Shown here: positions 12,989 to 25,760 of the stretch, one piece after another
Numbering within the stretch: the first letter of the stretch is position 1
Layout of the letters: each line of letters opens with the position of its first letter
Source: Tyto alba
Lineage: Eukaryota; Chordata; Aves; Strigiformes; Tytonidae
Assembly: GCF_018691265.1 (NCBI RefSeq)
Contig: NW_024881313.1
Coordinates: forward strand, 9,577,501-9,641,500
DNA length: 64,000 bases
Direction of reading: 5' to 3'
Translations under genes and position numbers: made by a program
Notes under the pieces: model-generated
What the model was told of the DNA's origin: nothing
The model's database searches: none
Seen by the model: only the letters and a program-made list of their open reading frames with translations

Positions 12989-14727
12989 GGGGATAGGCAC
13001 TGTGAAAGACCTCCAGATGTTATTTTGTTCATGTCCCTCATCGGAAGAAAATATCCTGAGCAGGCTGGCCCAAACAGGTAGTATTGCTCAAGTATTGATA
13101 ATTAGAAATACTTCCTGACATATCCCAGAATGCAGTAAGCACTCTCCACTGAGTACGTGTGGTAATTTGAGCTATTCTGCCGCGTACCCAAGAGCAGCAT
13201 GATCCAAAGTGGAGCTGGTGGCTCTGTTTCAGCAGTGTTCACATACTTTTACAGTGAGATAAGCAGCCTACACAGACCCAAGTTGCCTAGCGGATATCTG
13301 GAGTAGTTCTTGCTAGTGTAGGTGCAAGGAGGACAACACTGCAGGTAGTAAAGGTACCGTGTGCCTAAAACTGAGGGCAAAGCAAACAATAATGGAAAAT
13401 GCTTCACGAAGTTCAACTCATCATTAAAAAATTTTTTGTAGATAAGGATCTTCTCTTGGTAGGAACAGATTTTGTCATCTGTTTTTTTATGGCAATTAAT
13501 TTTGATAGATTGAAGATTAAAAGAACGTGGAAAAAATAAGCATTGTTATTGCTAAGTAGTATTTTGGTTATTAAATAGATAATGTTTTAAAATTGGAAGT
13601 GATGGGAATGTACTTAGCAAAATAGCATTTTATCACAGTATGCACTGAAAGTTAAAGCCAAGTGGTATTAACATAGCAATTTTGTGCAGTTTTATACAGT
13701 CTGATGATTGTAATACTCAAACTTCCTAATTTGCTTTTCTTTTAAGTTTAAATACCTATCTCACAGGCAAATGATTGGTGACTTTCTGATTTGATGAACA
13801 GTTATAAACCTCATCTGGGAATAATGTGTTCTATCAGGTGTTTGTTAAACAACTCCATAAATACCTTTTAAACTTTGTTTCTGTCTGTCATGTTGAAGGT
13901 TTTGCTGAAACCTCATGATGGTGGAGACTGCACTCCACAGGTGAGGCTGTAACAGAAGTGTGTCAGTATCTGCAATAATTTTACAGCCGAAGTTGAACAT
14001 GACGTATGCTGTTATTTTGAGAGCACTGCTCAGAGTTTTAAAACACATGAAGTTGTAGCACTAAACTTGAGGCTTTGGGCTTGTCTGCATTCTTGCAGCA
14101 GTATATGATCAATTGAAAATTGTGTTACAATGGTATAATACTGGTTTTAAAGTTAGTCAGACCAAGATATACATTTGAAATGTTAAGTTAGTGCTGCAGT
14201 GTGCATTTACCTTACAGAATATTACTGTGCCCAGGTCAAGCACACTAGCCAACTATTTTAGGAAAGCTAAAACTTTCACATGTTTTTGTGGTAATATAGG
14301 ATGAAATTACTGAAGACTGATTGTTTAGCAACATACAGTATCTCCACCAATACTATTATTTGCACTGCAAATACCACATTTTTGAAACACACGCTCCAGC
14401 TTAAGCAGGACTGTGTTTGATATGAAATGTCAGAGTTAACACCTGAATGCAAAATAACATTCTAAAAGTTAAAAGAGAGGTAGGTAATTGCAAGAAGCCA
14501 GTTAAGACAACAGCAAAGTTACATGTGCAATGATTTCACTAGTGCAGAGATGTGTTATACAGCTGAGAGTGATGGTGCTTAGAAAGTACAATAATAAGAT
14601 ACACTATGCTTTTGTACTGGCTTTTGCCCCCAGTTCTGCTTCATATTCTGGTAAGTGCTGATAGTCATACCCTCAGGCTGATGCCTGTTACGGCACTTTC
14701 AGGAATGATTCTCCTGTAGTTCTAGGT

Positions 14728-16180
14728 CACAGAATCACAGAATTGTTCAGGTTGGAAGGGACCTTGTCACGGTTTAACCCCAGCTGGCAACTAAGCCCCA
14801 CCCAGCCGCTTGGTCGCTCCCCCCTGGTGGGATGGGGGAGACAATCAGAAGGGCAAAAGTGAGAAAACCCATGGGTTCAGAAAAAGACAGCTCAATAGGT
14901 AAAGGTAAAAATGCATGCAAGCAAAGCAATCCAAGGGATTCATTCCCCACTGCCCCCGGGCAGGCGGGGGCTCAGCCCTCCCCAGGGCAGCCGGGCTCCA
15001 CCACACGTAACGGTGACTTGGGGAGACAAACGCCATCGCTCCGAACGTCCCCCCCTCCCTTCCTCTTCCCCAGCTTTATATGCTGAGCAGGACGACACCT
15101 GGTGTGGGGTATCCCTGGGGTCACTCGGGGTCAGCTGTCCCGGCTGTGTCCCCTCCCAACTCCTTGTGCCCCCCCAGCCTCCTCGCGGGTGGGGGGGGGG
15201 GTGAGGAGCAGAAGAGGCCCTGACTCGGTGTGAGCACTGCTCAGCCACAGCTAAAACATCCCTGGGTTGCCAACGCTGCTTCCAGCACAAATCCAAAACA
15301 GAGCCCCGTATTAGCTACTATGGAGAAAATGAACTCTACCCCAGACAAAACCAGCACAGACTTCTTGAGATCTTTTAGTCTGACAGCGCTGCACGAGTGG
15401 AGTCAGCTACAGTGGGCTTGTACAGGACCCTGTCCAGTCAGGTTTTTTACATCTCCAAGGACAGAGACTTCACAGGCTCCCTAGCCAGACTCTTCCAGTG
15501 TTTTACCACCTCCACAGTTAAAATTAAAAAAAAAAAAAAAAAGTTTTCTTGTGTTCAGATTGAGTTTCCTGTTTTTTCTTAAATTTGTGTCAGTTTCCTC
15601 TTGTTTTATCAGTGGTCACTGCCAAGAAGAGTCTGACTACTTCTCCGTTCTCATCCATCATTTTTTTCTATACTAAGGTCCCCCTGAGCTTTATTCAGGC
15701 TAGAGTCCCATCTCTCTCAGTCTCTCCTCATATGAAGGATACTCCAATTCCTTAATTGTCTTTGTATCCCTGTATGCTGATTCTAGTAAGTCGGTATCTT
15801 TGTTGCACTGGGGAGCCCAGAACTGGATGCCTCATTCCAGGTGTGGCCTCTCCAGTGCTGAGGATCAGGGAAGGATCACCTCCCTCAGCCTGCTGGTGAT
15901 GCTCTGCCTAATTCGTCTGAGGGGGCTGTTCACCCTTCTTTGCTGTGAGGGCACACTGCTGGCTCTTGTTCAACTTCTTGTCCACAAAGACCCTGTAGTC
16001 CTCTGCAAAGCTGCTTTCCAGCCAGTCAGTTCCCAGCCTGTACTGCTTCATGGTGTTGTTCCTTCCCAAGTGCAGGACTTTGCATTTTCTCCTGTTATGA
16101 ACTTCACAAGATTCCTCTTAGGTCAATTCTCTGCCCTGTCCAGGTCCCTCTGAATGGTAGCACAACGAAGTCCCACTGTG
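14728..16180 (-). mobile_element. CR1 non-LTR retrotransposon split by an LTR
   Basis: Antisense CR1 whose 3' end lies at 14728 with two copies of CACAGAAT (reverse complement of the CR1 terminal repeat), then the conserved TTGGAAGGGACC block. The element resumes at 15359 after a 594-bp LTR and continues into the 3' part of the RT reading frame, with the family's block GGGGAGCCCAGAACTGGA near 15810. It loses similarity near 16180. Without the LTR it is about 860 bp. An A-rich stretch at 15525-15541 interrupts it. It encodes only the C-terminal end of RT, broken. Confidence 0.92.
14765..15358 (-). mobile_element. Solo LTR of an avian ERV (ERVL-like), nested in CR1
   Basis: A 594-bp segment that begins with TG and ends with CA on either strand, splitting the CR1 at 14728-16180. 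Read on the minus strand it starts TGTGCTGGTTTTGTCTGG and ends in CCGTGACA, and it resembles LTR A at 31073 over its first part. A TATA box (TATAAAG) lies at about 15080-15074. Flanks are GACCT (14760-14764) and GACTT (15359-15363), a 5-bp target duplication with one mismatch. No internal sequence remains, as expected after LTR-LTR recombination. A G11 run (15191-15201) and GC richness are internal. Confidence 0.88.
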
Positions 16181-17539
16181 TTCTGAACGAATCATTAGGA
16201 ATTAGAACGGAGTAGAAATTAAGACAGAGATTTATTTTTAAAAAGTGCTTTTTAAATAAATTCCACAATTGAAATTAGAGAGTGAAAACCCATAAAAAAC
16301 TCTTGGGTATGGTAAAAGAGAGGTATGTTGGTTCTCATCCCACCAACTGAACATGTTAGAGCATGCAGGTTTACAATTTGAAACAGCATATGAATTCACA
16401 GAAAAATCAATAGATGGCTTCTTTCTGTAATTATTACCAAAAAAGATGGTGAAAAGCCTGTTCTCTGGTGGGTGATGGGCTTCCTCACATAGTTACTTTT
16501 GTCTAAAAATTAATTTGTTGCTGGGGTAAATATACTCTCATATTTGAATTGCTCAAAAGCCGAGATGCTACAAAAGAAAAAGAAGAATTCTGTACAGATT
16601 TTAGTCTCACACTAAACAGGTTTTCCAGCGAAAGAAAAACATTCATTAGTTCAAGGAATTTGCCTAAAACATCCCTTTTTATAAATATGTGTGCATTTAC
16701 AAAACTATGGTCAATAAGTTTATTAATATCATACGTGGTTTTATATCCAGGAAATCAAGAATTTGATACTTGGACTTTACTCCACATTATAACCAGTACA
16801 CAGACGTGTTTTGTCTTAAATACTTGTGCAGTGTGTTTTGCATATTGATACTGTTCAGTAGTCTCAGTAATCCGTGAGTGGAATCATACGTGTGCATGTA
16901 TACAACTTCAAGCAAGAAGGTCTTTCTTCAGTAATACTATACTGTAAGGAACAGTAGGCTTTGTAGCCTACTTAACAGGCTTGCCTGCTTAAAAAAATTT
17001 TCTAGAGCTTTGGGGAAAACAGTCCTTCTGGGAAAAAAATAACAGCAGCTGCTTAGTATGATTGATCTAAAAGGAAGCACTTCTTAAAACAAAACAACTT
17101 AATAGTGGAGTACAGGAGGGTGGTGGTACGCAAAAAACTTCACTGAGAAATGATTCAAACTTTGGAGTATGGGGAACTGAGGTATGGCACAGGAAGAGTG
17201 GAGTTTCTTTCCTCCAGCATGTATGCATGCAATTTGAAAACTTTAGGCAACTTGAAAGTCCTGTGCTGAATACAGATTTGTAGCAGGGGTTGAGTAGGTT
17301 GAACTAGAAAATATTTCTTCATTAACAATTGTATTTGCCCAAGTGAGTGGGTGTGATAGATATGGCTTGGGCATAGACTCAATAAACTCATGCAGTTACA
17401 GATAATGCAGCTGACATTTTTAGAGCTCTTTTGTTCATTTGTTAAAATGAACTTTCAAGTGGACTGGCAGTATCTGTGGAGCACATGCAGTATGTGTCAT
17501 TCATCTGTTGTTCCGCTGTATACCTTCCAGTGAATTAAG

Positions 17540-17760
17540 CAACAGTATCCGGCAGGCACGTTTCATTTTTCTGATATGCTCTGTCCTCCACTTATTAAAT
17601 CTGGGCATTTAACAGATGCAAATGAGATTAGTATTGTGTTGACTGTCGCTGAAGTTTATGGAACTTCTCTTTTCATCTCAATTATGCCTAATTACTTGTT
17701 AGGACTCTTAAACATTCATGTTTAATTGGTTTACTTTATCTTGTGGGATTGTTGTAGTAA
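17540..17760. promoter_or_regulatory. Possible conserved non-coding element
   Basis: A low-repeat segment containing a perfect octamer ATGCAAAT (17616-17623), a POU-factor site, plus TAATTAC and other homeodomain-like AT cores. It has no open frame of note. The texture resembles vertebrate developmental enhancers, but conservation cannot be judged from one sequence, so this is a weak call. Confidence 0.15.
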
Positions 17761-18609
17761 ATATTGCAAACAGAGACTTCTAATGTGCAGTGCCACCCCT
17801 GTTACTGATCACAAGGAATAATGGAAAGGAAGCTTTTTCCAGTTATTGGGGTATTTCAAATTCTGCTGAATTCTTAATAGATATAAATACTCTAGTTCCT
17901 TGTTTTGAATTAAAAAAATTTCTACATATTGATAGTTATGGAGGTTGTGAAAATAACACAGTAGAAAACAATTGTAAAGATACAAAATCTCCTCTAAGAA
18001 CTCTCATTTTTTAATAAACTAAACCACTGTATATTGGAATTTATCACTTTGCATTGAAGAACTTTCTTTGCTACACCAAAATGTCTTTGGAACCAAGTAG
18101 CCTGGCATTCAAATTTCCTTATACAAATAGTATATAAAACTTCTAAACAAAAAAATTTAATTGAAGACACATAAGTCATCATTGGTCTTTAAGAAAATGT
18201 CTGTTACTTAACCTGTAGCACTTTCACCAAGACACTAAGTAAATAGGAAATTGAAAACAAATCTGCAAGACAAAGGCAGGCAGAAAATACAAACTTATTT
18301 TAGTGAGGAGCTATTACAACTGTTCAGAAGGAAAAATTTTAAAAATCCATCTTTTTAGGTATCATTTATAGCAATTTAAATCTGTCAAGTTCTATTGTAA
18401 CATTCTGTGCATGGGAGACACCTAATGCAGGCACAGAATTACATATAGTCTTCTAATGGAACAGTACTTTTTGCAATATATTTCTTTTATTTTCAGTGAC
18501 TGTTCAAGTAATAATTTCATAAATATCTTTTATTACCACAGACAGGTTAAACGCAGTTTTTATGAAAAATCAGTCTGTGGGACTTGGTTTAGTGTTTTGC
18601 TGCTTATAT

Positions 18610-18641
18610 ATATATAGATATATATTTATATATCTATATAT
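18610..18641. repeat. Perfect AT palindrome, 15-bp arms
   Basis: Two 15-base arms, ATATATAGATATATA and its reverse complement, separated by TT. The G/C pair inside the arms shows true inverted symmetry rather than a plain TA repeat. It is a potential cruciform. Confidence 0.9.
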
Positions 18642-21600
18642 GTATCAGGTTATGTTTGCCTTTAGAATAGATTTTCTCAAAATGTCCCTCTCCCACACAA
18701 GTAATCTTCTCAGCTAAATGAGATTTTGTAACAAATGCAAAGTTCTGTGTAGAACCTGAAAAACATAAATCATTCCTTTCCATATTACAATCGCTTGGTT
18801 CGGACATCCAGCTACGATATCTAAACTAGTTGTAGGCATTAGGCTCCTGATCCGAGTCACTTTATATGGAAGGAGGGTTTCATTTATACCTGTAAAGGGG
18901 GTCTACAGAAAACAGGCTTCCTGATTTAGTTATCCATTTTTTTGCATGTAATTTTGGAGTAGAGGAAATCAGACAACTTAGAGAAAGTATGTAGAGATTC
19001 AGCAGATTTTGAGTTTAGAGATTCTGCTTTTTAGCAGTTTGATGCTTCAAAACCAGAGTATCTCGGGAGCATATTGTCAAAAACATGTGAACTACTTGAC
19101 TTGTGGGTATCCTTGGGTTTTGAAAGTTATGCTTCTGGACTTGAGCATACTTTTCCTGTCCAAGAACTACTGAAAGCCATAAAGCCCTTCTGTGACTCTG
19201 TGTCTAAATATGATATAATTTTGGATCCTGCCATCTGATGTAGGAGTGAATTTTAGTAACTATGTTAAGAGCTGTTCTCTCGTTGCCTAGTTTTGTAATT
19301 CTGACTTTCTTGTGGATTGTGTCAATCTGGTTTTCTGATTTTTAAATAAAGCTTTTGTAGCCACATATCTTTTTCACCACAACAGACAGTGAGAGCTTCA
19401 TATATTATACAGAAAGATATTTTTAAACCCCTTTCTTTTAAAGCAATTTTCTGTCTATATCAGATCAAATTATTACATTGGATTTGTTAGGGATTAGCTG
19501 TGGGGTTGTATCAACTCAGTGTTAATGCTTTATCTGTACCTGTCTGGTTGTTTGCCTTCTCTCCTAAATATTATTGCAAACAATTCTGATCTTGGACATG
19601 GAATAAATATTAACAAAGGAAACCTTATGAAATAAAGGTGGTCTTGTATTCAAAAGTTGACTTTATTCTTACTATGAATTAATTCATCTATTCATCTGTT
19701 TTATGCACATACACATGATATATTATCCTTACCAGTAAATTCTGCTGTCATTCAATCACTGTTTATACCGGTACCCCCAAGAGGCTGTAGTTTACTGTTA
19801 CTCTCAACTCCTTTCACGTTAAATAAAATATGAAAGAGTACCTTTGACTAGTATACAAGCCAGATTTCTTACTTTTTCATGTTGCCTCTGGAATCTGATT
19901 CCTACTTCTATTTAACTGGATTATACAGTTCACCTGTTTAAGCTGCACAGTAGTGTTCTACCTTCTGTTTCTATTCTTTACTTTTCATGTGATGTCTCAA
20001 GCCACAGTTGCAAAGCAGGATTTGCAAAAGAGAGAGAACAGAGTAGACAGCTAGCAGAAGTGGTGCACAAAATGTGCTCTGGGTGAACACACCATCGTTC
20101 ATGCTGATTCTTCCTTTTGATGACTAGCATTTGAAGATGCAATATAAATTGTTTATAGTAGAAACAAAGATCTGCATTTACATGTTTAATCGGGACTAAT
20201 TTAAAATATTATTGAGGTACAGATACTTATCAATAATGCTTTCTGTCTTAAGGCCGATATGAGATTTCGAATCCCAGCTTAAGTACAGTATGGACATGTT
20301 TGTGACAAATGAGCAATTCATATCAGAAGTATTTACACTTTTCCAAGCAAGTTGATGTTCATGGGATGCCGTCAGAGCCTTGCAATGTACTTGCCAAAAG
20401 CCATCCTCTGTTATTGCACCTTTGTTACATGTGACTTCAGAGAGTAGGTATCTACCTACTCTGAGGTTGACTGAGCTTGTTATTACCAGCAGTCTTTGCT
20501 TGTACTTCATTTCATCCAAAAGCCTTGATGTGCTATTGATGTTGAACCTTGGATGTGTGTCTCTACATAAAGCGGGGCTGACAACCTGGGCGGTAACGAA
20601 GTAATGTATTTTGGTGACTTGTGTTGCTTTTTATGTTTTTACAGTTCTTGCAAGAGAAGGAACCGATTCCAAAATAAACTTCAGAATATTTGACAAATAA
20701 TAGCTGCAAATTACATAGCAGTTTGAATTACCTTACTTAGATACAAGGATTCATGGACTTTTTTTTAATGAATGCATGTGAACACACTTCTTGAATTTTG
20801 ACCCTTCGGTCATGAATTAGCACCGTCCTGTAAATTTGAACTTTTTAGAATGTTACTTTCAGATTTTAAGTTATTCTGATAGAATCTCACAACCATTCAG
20901 TACTTCTGGTTTGTAACACTGTTTATGAGACTCTTTTCTAGTTCTTTCATCTGAACTGTGTTTTTCTTTACATAACAGGTTAAGAAATTGAAAATGAACT
21001 GATAGCAATTACCATTATAAATAGCTTCAGGGTTCTTGATAAAATTAATGTTCTGGAGGTGATGTGCAATGAGATCATTCATAATTCAATATGTAGCCTG
21101 TTTTCCTTATTTTGAAGTTCATTTTCTATTTTATATCAGTAATACAATCCAGGCATTTCAGTCCAAAACAGTACTTCTTGGGTGGTAAAACTTGATAGGT
21201 ATTTAGTCTCATGCCTTATAAAGCTACTAGAGGCAAATTATAATTGTCTTGAAATACAATGCCTGTCACAACTTATTACAGTTAATGTATTATGTATTGT
21301 GAAAGTACAATATTGGTTCCTTTAAACACATACTAAAGTCACAGCAGAAAGTAACATCACAGTGGCCAACACCAGGACTTAGAAAATTGTAGGGTCCATG
21401 GAAACTTTCTCAGAACATTATCAGTTAAACATGTTAAAGTGTTGCCTCTACTGACTGATTTGGCTTTAGAGTTCCTGATATTTACTGACTACAGAATATG
21501 AATTTCATTACCACGTATATTTACTCAACATGATGATAGCTGCAGAAACAAGGATTCCTATACAAAGTGCTTTAAATTCATTACTTCCCTAAATGCATCC

Positions 21601-24600
21601 CAGTGACATGGAGTGAATGTAGAAATGTTTTGGGAAATATGATTTTGGAATTTTAGAGAGGAAAAACTTCCTGATTAGTAATTTAAAATGTCGTTGGAAA
21701 ATTATTAATAGTGTCCCAACTGATACTTATTACCATGTTATACGCCACATTTTTTCTTTTGCATATGTTTGAACAAATGCGTTCTAGTGAATATTCATAA
21801 GGATTTGAGATTGGTCATAAACAAACACACAAAAATTAAAATTGACACTTCAAATTTCCATCCTACTAATAGAGTCATATAAACTGAATTGAAAACATCT
21901 GACAAAAAAAAAGGAAAAATAAGTCAGATATTCTAGGATCGGTCAGAATAATACTCTTGGTATGTTATATATGCATTACCACTATGCAAGATTACATTGG
22001 TGGGTTTGGACCTGATGAGTCTCTATATAAAAGCAAAGTCTGTGTCTTGAAAGTGTAGGGTTTGGGTTCTTGTGAAAAGTTGGACTTGTTGCTTATATTA
22101 CCCAGGATATTGGTAAAGAGAGCAAAGATTTTAAAAAAAAATCTTCAGAGGAGTGGAAAACGGGAAGTTTTTTTCTAACACATGCTTCTGTTATGCTATA
22201 CAATTTATGTAAAAATATGTGCTGCAACACTGGTGTTTTAAGAACAGGCAAACAACTGAGGCATGAAGACAAGAATATTTTTTCAGATGAGGGCTAGGCT
22301 AAACAATTCAGGAAATCCTTTCTGCTACTGACAGATCTGGTTAAATGAAAGGATGTGTGGAAACCAGTGGGAAATAATCAGAAAGCAGTAACTGAGAGAG
22401 TAAGGATTTTTAAGTCCCATCTTTGGACTGGAGCAAGTCCACAGATAGTCTCAAGTACAAGACAGTCTGTGTTTTGTTAATGGACCTTGAAGGGAACATG
22501 TAGCTCTGTCAGTAGATTCGTTTGACTGGGAGAGTAGAATCTCACTTTGAGCATATAAAAGAATATTCAGCAGCAAAAGTTAATGCAAATGTTCCTAACA
22601 GGTCAGCTTCAAGTAAATAATAGAAAGTTATTCTCAGTAGTTAATGCGAAGGAGGCATTGTGACAGGACATCTAGGATTGTTAAGAGATGAGGCTGTGGC
22701 ACGTATGGACTGCTGCAGACATAGTTCTACTTACTGAATAGACAGCAGATTTATGGAAGTCAAGCATGCAGGGTAAAAGCTGAGGCCAAGAGCAGGCACA
22801 AGGGAATACAGTTTGTTGAACACAAAAGAGATATTCAGTCAAGAGAGGAATCAGTGGAAATGGAGTTTGAGATTACTTCTTTTGTCCTGAGGACACTTTT
22901 AAAATATGTCCGTGAAAAGCCAAACCACACATTCATCTAATCAATGCAGGCTGAGGAGATGCATGATGTGAAATCATTGCCATGTAAAAAGATACATGCA
23001 GTTCTAAATGCAGCTGTGAACTTGGAAGCAAATACTGAAGCTGCAAGGAAGAAAAAAGTGAATCAAAGTCAGAGATAGGAAAAGTTGTACTTTCTAGTTG
23101 GAGCATCAGGAGATTTGTTCTTAACTACCACCTAACTTATTTGAGCAGCTGAACTAGGTTTTAGTTCTGGATAAGGCTTAAACAGACCTACATCACTTTT
23201 CTTCTTAACCAGACAAATCTCTGACATAACAGCTCTGCAGGCTGTAATAGCTCGGCTCACACAGTGGGTGCTCGAATTCACGTCTGTGCCATCCAGTGTT
23301 CTCACTTGACTGTACCATTTCATGGGAGTTATTTCCTCAGTAGCTGTGGCTATCAAGACCAGAACCCAACAAAATTAAGCTACTATGTTTCCCTTAAACA
23401 TAAATGTTGTTATTACAATACAGTTTTTACAAAAAAGTAATGACTTTCAAAAACCAATTTAAAATTCCCCTCTAGTCTTAGGTCCACGATCTGTAATGAT
23501 TAACTGCTGTCAAAATTACTATCAGATTGAAAGCTAGTGTTCTCCTTGCTTTCATTTGACAGGTATATTCAGAAAATAATCCAACAATTTTATTAAGCCC
23601 CCTAAGTTATTCTTGAGTTTATTTTAACTATTCTTATCAATGGACATGTTTTAAAATACTTTAGAGATCCTGCAAGGGAATTATACAGGTATTTACCTAA
23701 TATCCAACATCATGATTCTTGGACCACTTCTAAATATTGGTGACTGATACTTAGCTGAATATTCAGCTTTTATAGGGAAAGCTGAAAACCAAAAACACTC
23801 GACATGCGGGCAGTCTACAAGACAGTAATATCACCTCTTTTACTTTACTGTCTTGGAAGAATGGTAATCCCCTTTCTTATAAAAAAGACTAGTGTCCCTC
23901 ACTGTGAAAATAGCACTGGTCACTTGTTCTCAGCCCACTGATTTCAATTAGTTTTGGATGACCCCAATTTTAAAGTTAGAAGTAAGTGATGTGGTAAACT
24001 CTTACACATGTTCAGTCATGCCCTTGGAAATGGTCATAAATATCTTCCTAATCAAATGTCTATTACAAAAAGGTACTAGGGAGAACCAAACTGATCTTTG
24101 CAAGCAGCCACAGGCATATTTGAAGTTGCAAGTAGGCACAAGACAGCTTTAGGATGTTTTGAAAGGAAACTTTGGTAACAATTTAATTGAAAGTGTTAAA
24201 GGCTGTTAAACATAGACTCTTCTGTTATGCAGCTCAAGATGCAACATACCTGAAGAATAAGATTAACATTGAATGCTGATTTCATAAAAAGAGATGTGTT
24301 CATAGCTAACAAAGTATTTCATCTCTTTTATTTTTGATGAACTATCTTAATTATGGAGTAGTTAATTCATCTGCTAAAACAATAGTCCTTTATTTCTTTA
24401 TTCTTTTTATTCTATTTCTTTCTGTTTCTTTTTAAAGTTTTAAAATAGCCATTTTTCTAAAAGCACAAACCAATTTTGCTATTTTACAAGAGCTTTATCA
24501 CTTGGATATATTTTCATTTTGAGTGCCTTTGTCTGTATATAGACAGGCTATTGTGTTATATGGTTTGGGCTGATATTAGCTGGCAGAAAGAGAAGCCTGT

Positions 24601-25730
24601 CTTGGCAAACCCTGATTTTTATGTAAGAGAACATCTGTGAGCTCTATCTTTGTGGTGTAGCTGGACTCTCACAGCCTAAAAGAAAACTAGAATCTAAAAG
24701 CAAGCACATCTGTCCCCTTACAATTGTAAGGATTATACATTTGAGTTAAAGGATGAGGATTTACTGGTGAACCATGAGGAATGGTACTAACTGCTTTATC
24801 TGTTTGCTGTGTTTTAGCTACAAGGCAAGTCATGGGCCCTCTTCTGCCTTCCTATCGGTGGGCTTATACTGGAAGGGCTTTTTCTGGAAACTGGCTATTT
24901 GCTCTCCAGCTATGGGATGATTTAATCAGCAGCTAGTGGCAGGAGAGATTCCTTCATGCAATTCAAGCTATGGAGGGATGAACATGTAGGGGCCTCAGAA
25001 GAGCCATCACAGCATGAGGTACCCAGGGGCTGCAAAACCCAACTGAGAAAGTGATTAAGTGCACATGTGATTAGTCCATGTTGACATTTTGTGCTGTTCC
25101 AGTCATACTGCTAGCAAGTTAGCTGGCTTGAGGATATTTCAACTGTATCTTTAAATATTGCACTATACCCCTCAGCCCTGTCTGTCTGTAACTACCATCC
25201 ATGCTTCCATGAAAAGGTGCGGTGTGTCCAGTGCTCACCATTCCTCTCAGCCACTTGGTGAAAAAAGAACGCTTTGTCGCAGTGGTTTCCTGGTGTGTTT
25301 TTATGATGCTTCTCCGCTCCATCCACTGGATTGGACACGGGCTGTTTGCTGCTGGTTTCTGAACCCAGCACCTCTGCTCACACCAGGCTTCAAGAACCAT
25401 CTTTCTTCTAGGATTAACTTTTCAAAATTTATATGCTCCCTCCAGTCCTTAGCTGAAAACTTTAACAAGGACAAATGCTCTAGCTGCATTGGCTTTAGGC
25501 TGTGAACTAAGGAGGACAGAGAAATAGAGAAATTGAGGGTTTGGATCAGTGTTGTTAGAAATTACTGTTATTTCCTTGTGCGTACTGGATAGAGATTAAT
25601 TCAGTTCATGTCCAAGGGTGCTGCTCAGATAAACTGTCCAGTCTTAGGTGTATAGGTGAAGACTGTGTAGGCAACATACTGAAAGAAAACAACAGATAGA
25701 TGCAAATACACTTTCTCCATTCACAGCAGT

Positions 25731-25760
25731 TTTGAGTGTATTTGAGTATATTTGAGTGTA
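25731..25760. repeat. Three tandem 10-mers
   Basis: TTTGAGTGTA, TTTGAGTATA, TTTGAGTGTA in tandem, one substitution in the middle unit. Confidence 0.9.

Larger units (their letters stand above)
10650..14727. other. Unique non-coding DNA
   Basis: No gene or interspersed repeat recognised. It holds a short tandem duplication and a T/A homopolymer pair, listed separately. Open frames of up to about 120 codons have no protein-like features. Confidence 0.6.

Noticed and set aside
14832..15296. Several overlapping open frames on both strands
   Set aside because: All lie in the GC-rich solo LTR (14765-15358) and lack coding features.
15800..16153. 117-codon plus-strand open frame
   Set aside because: Antisense of the CR1 RT end at 14728-16180; no independent signal.
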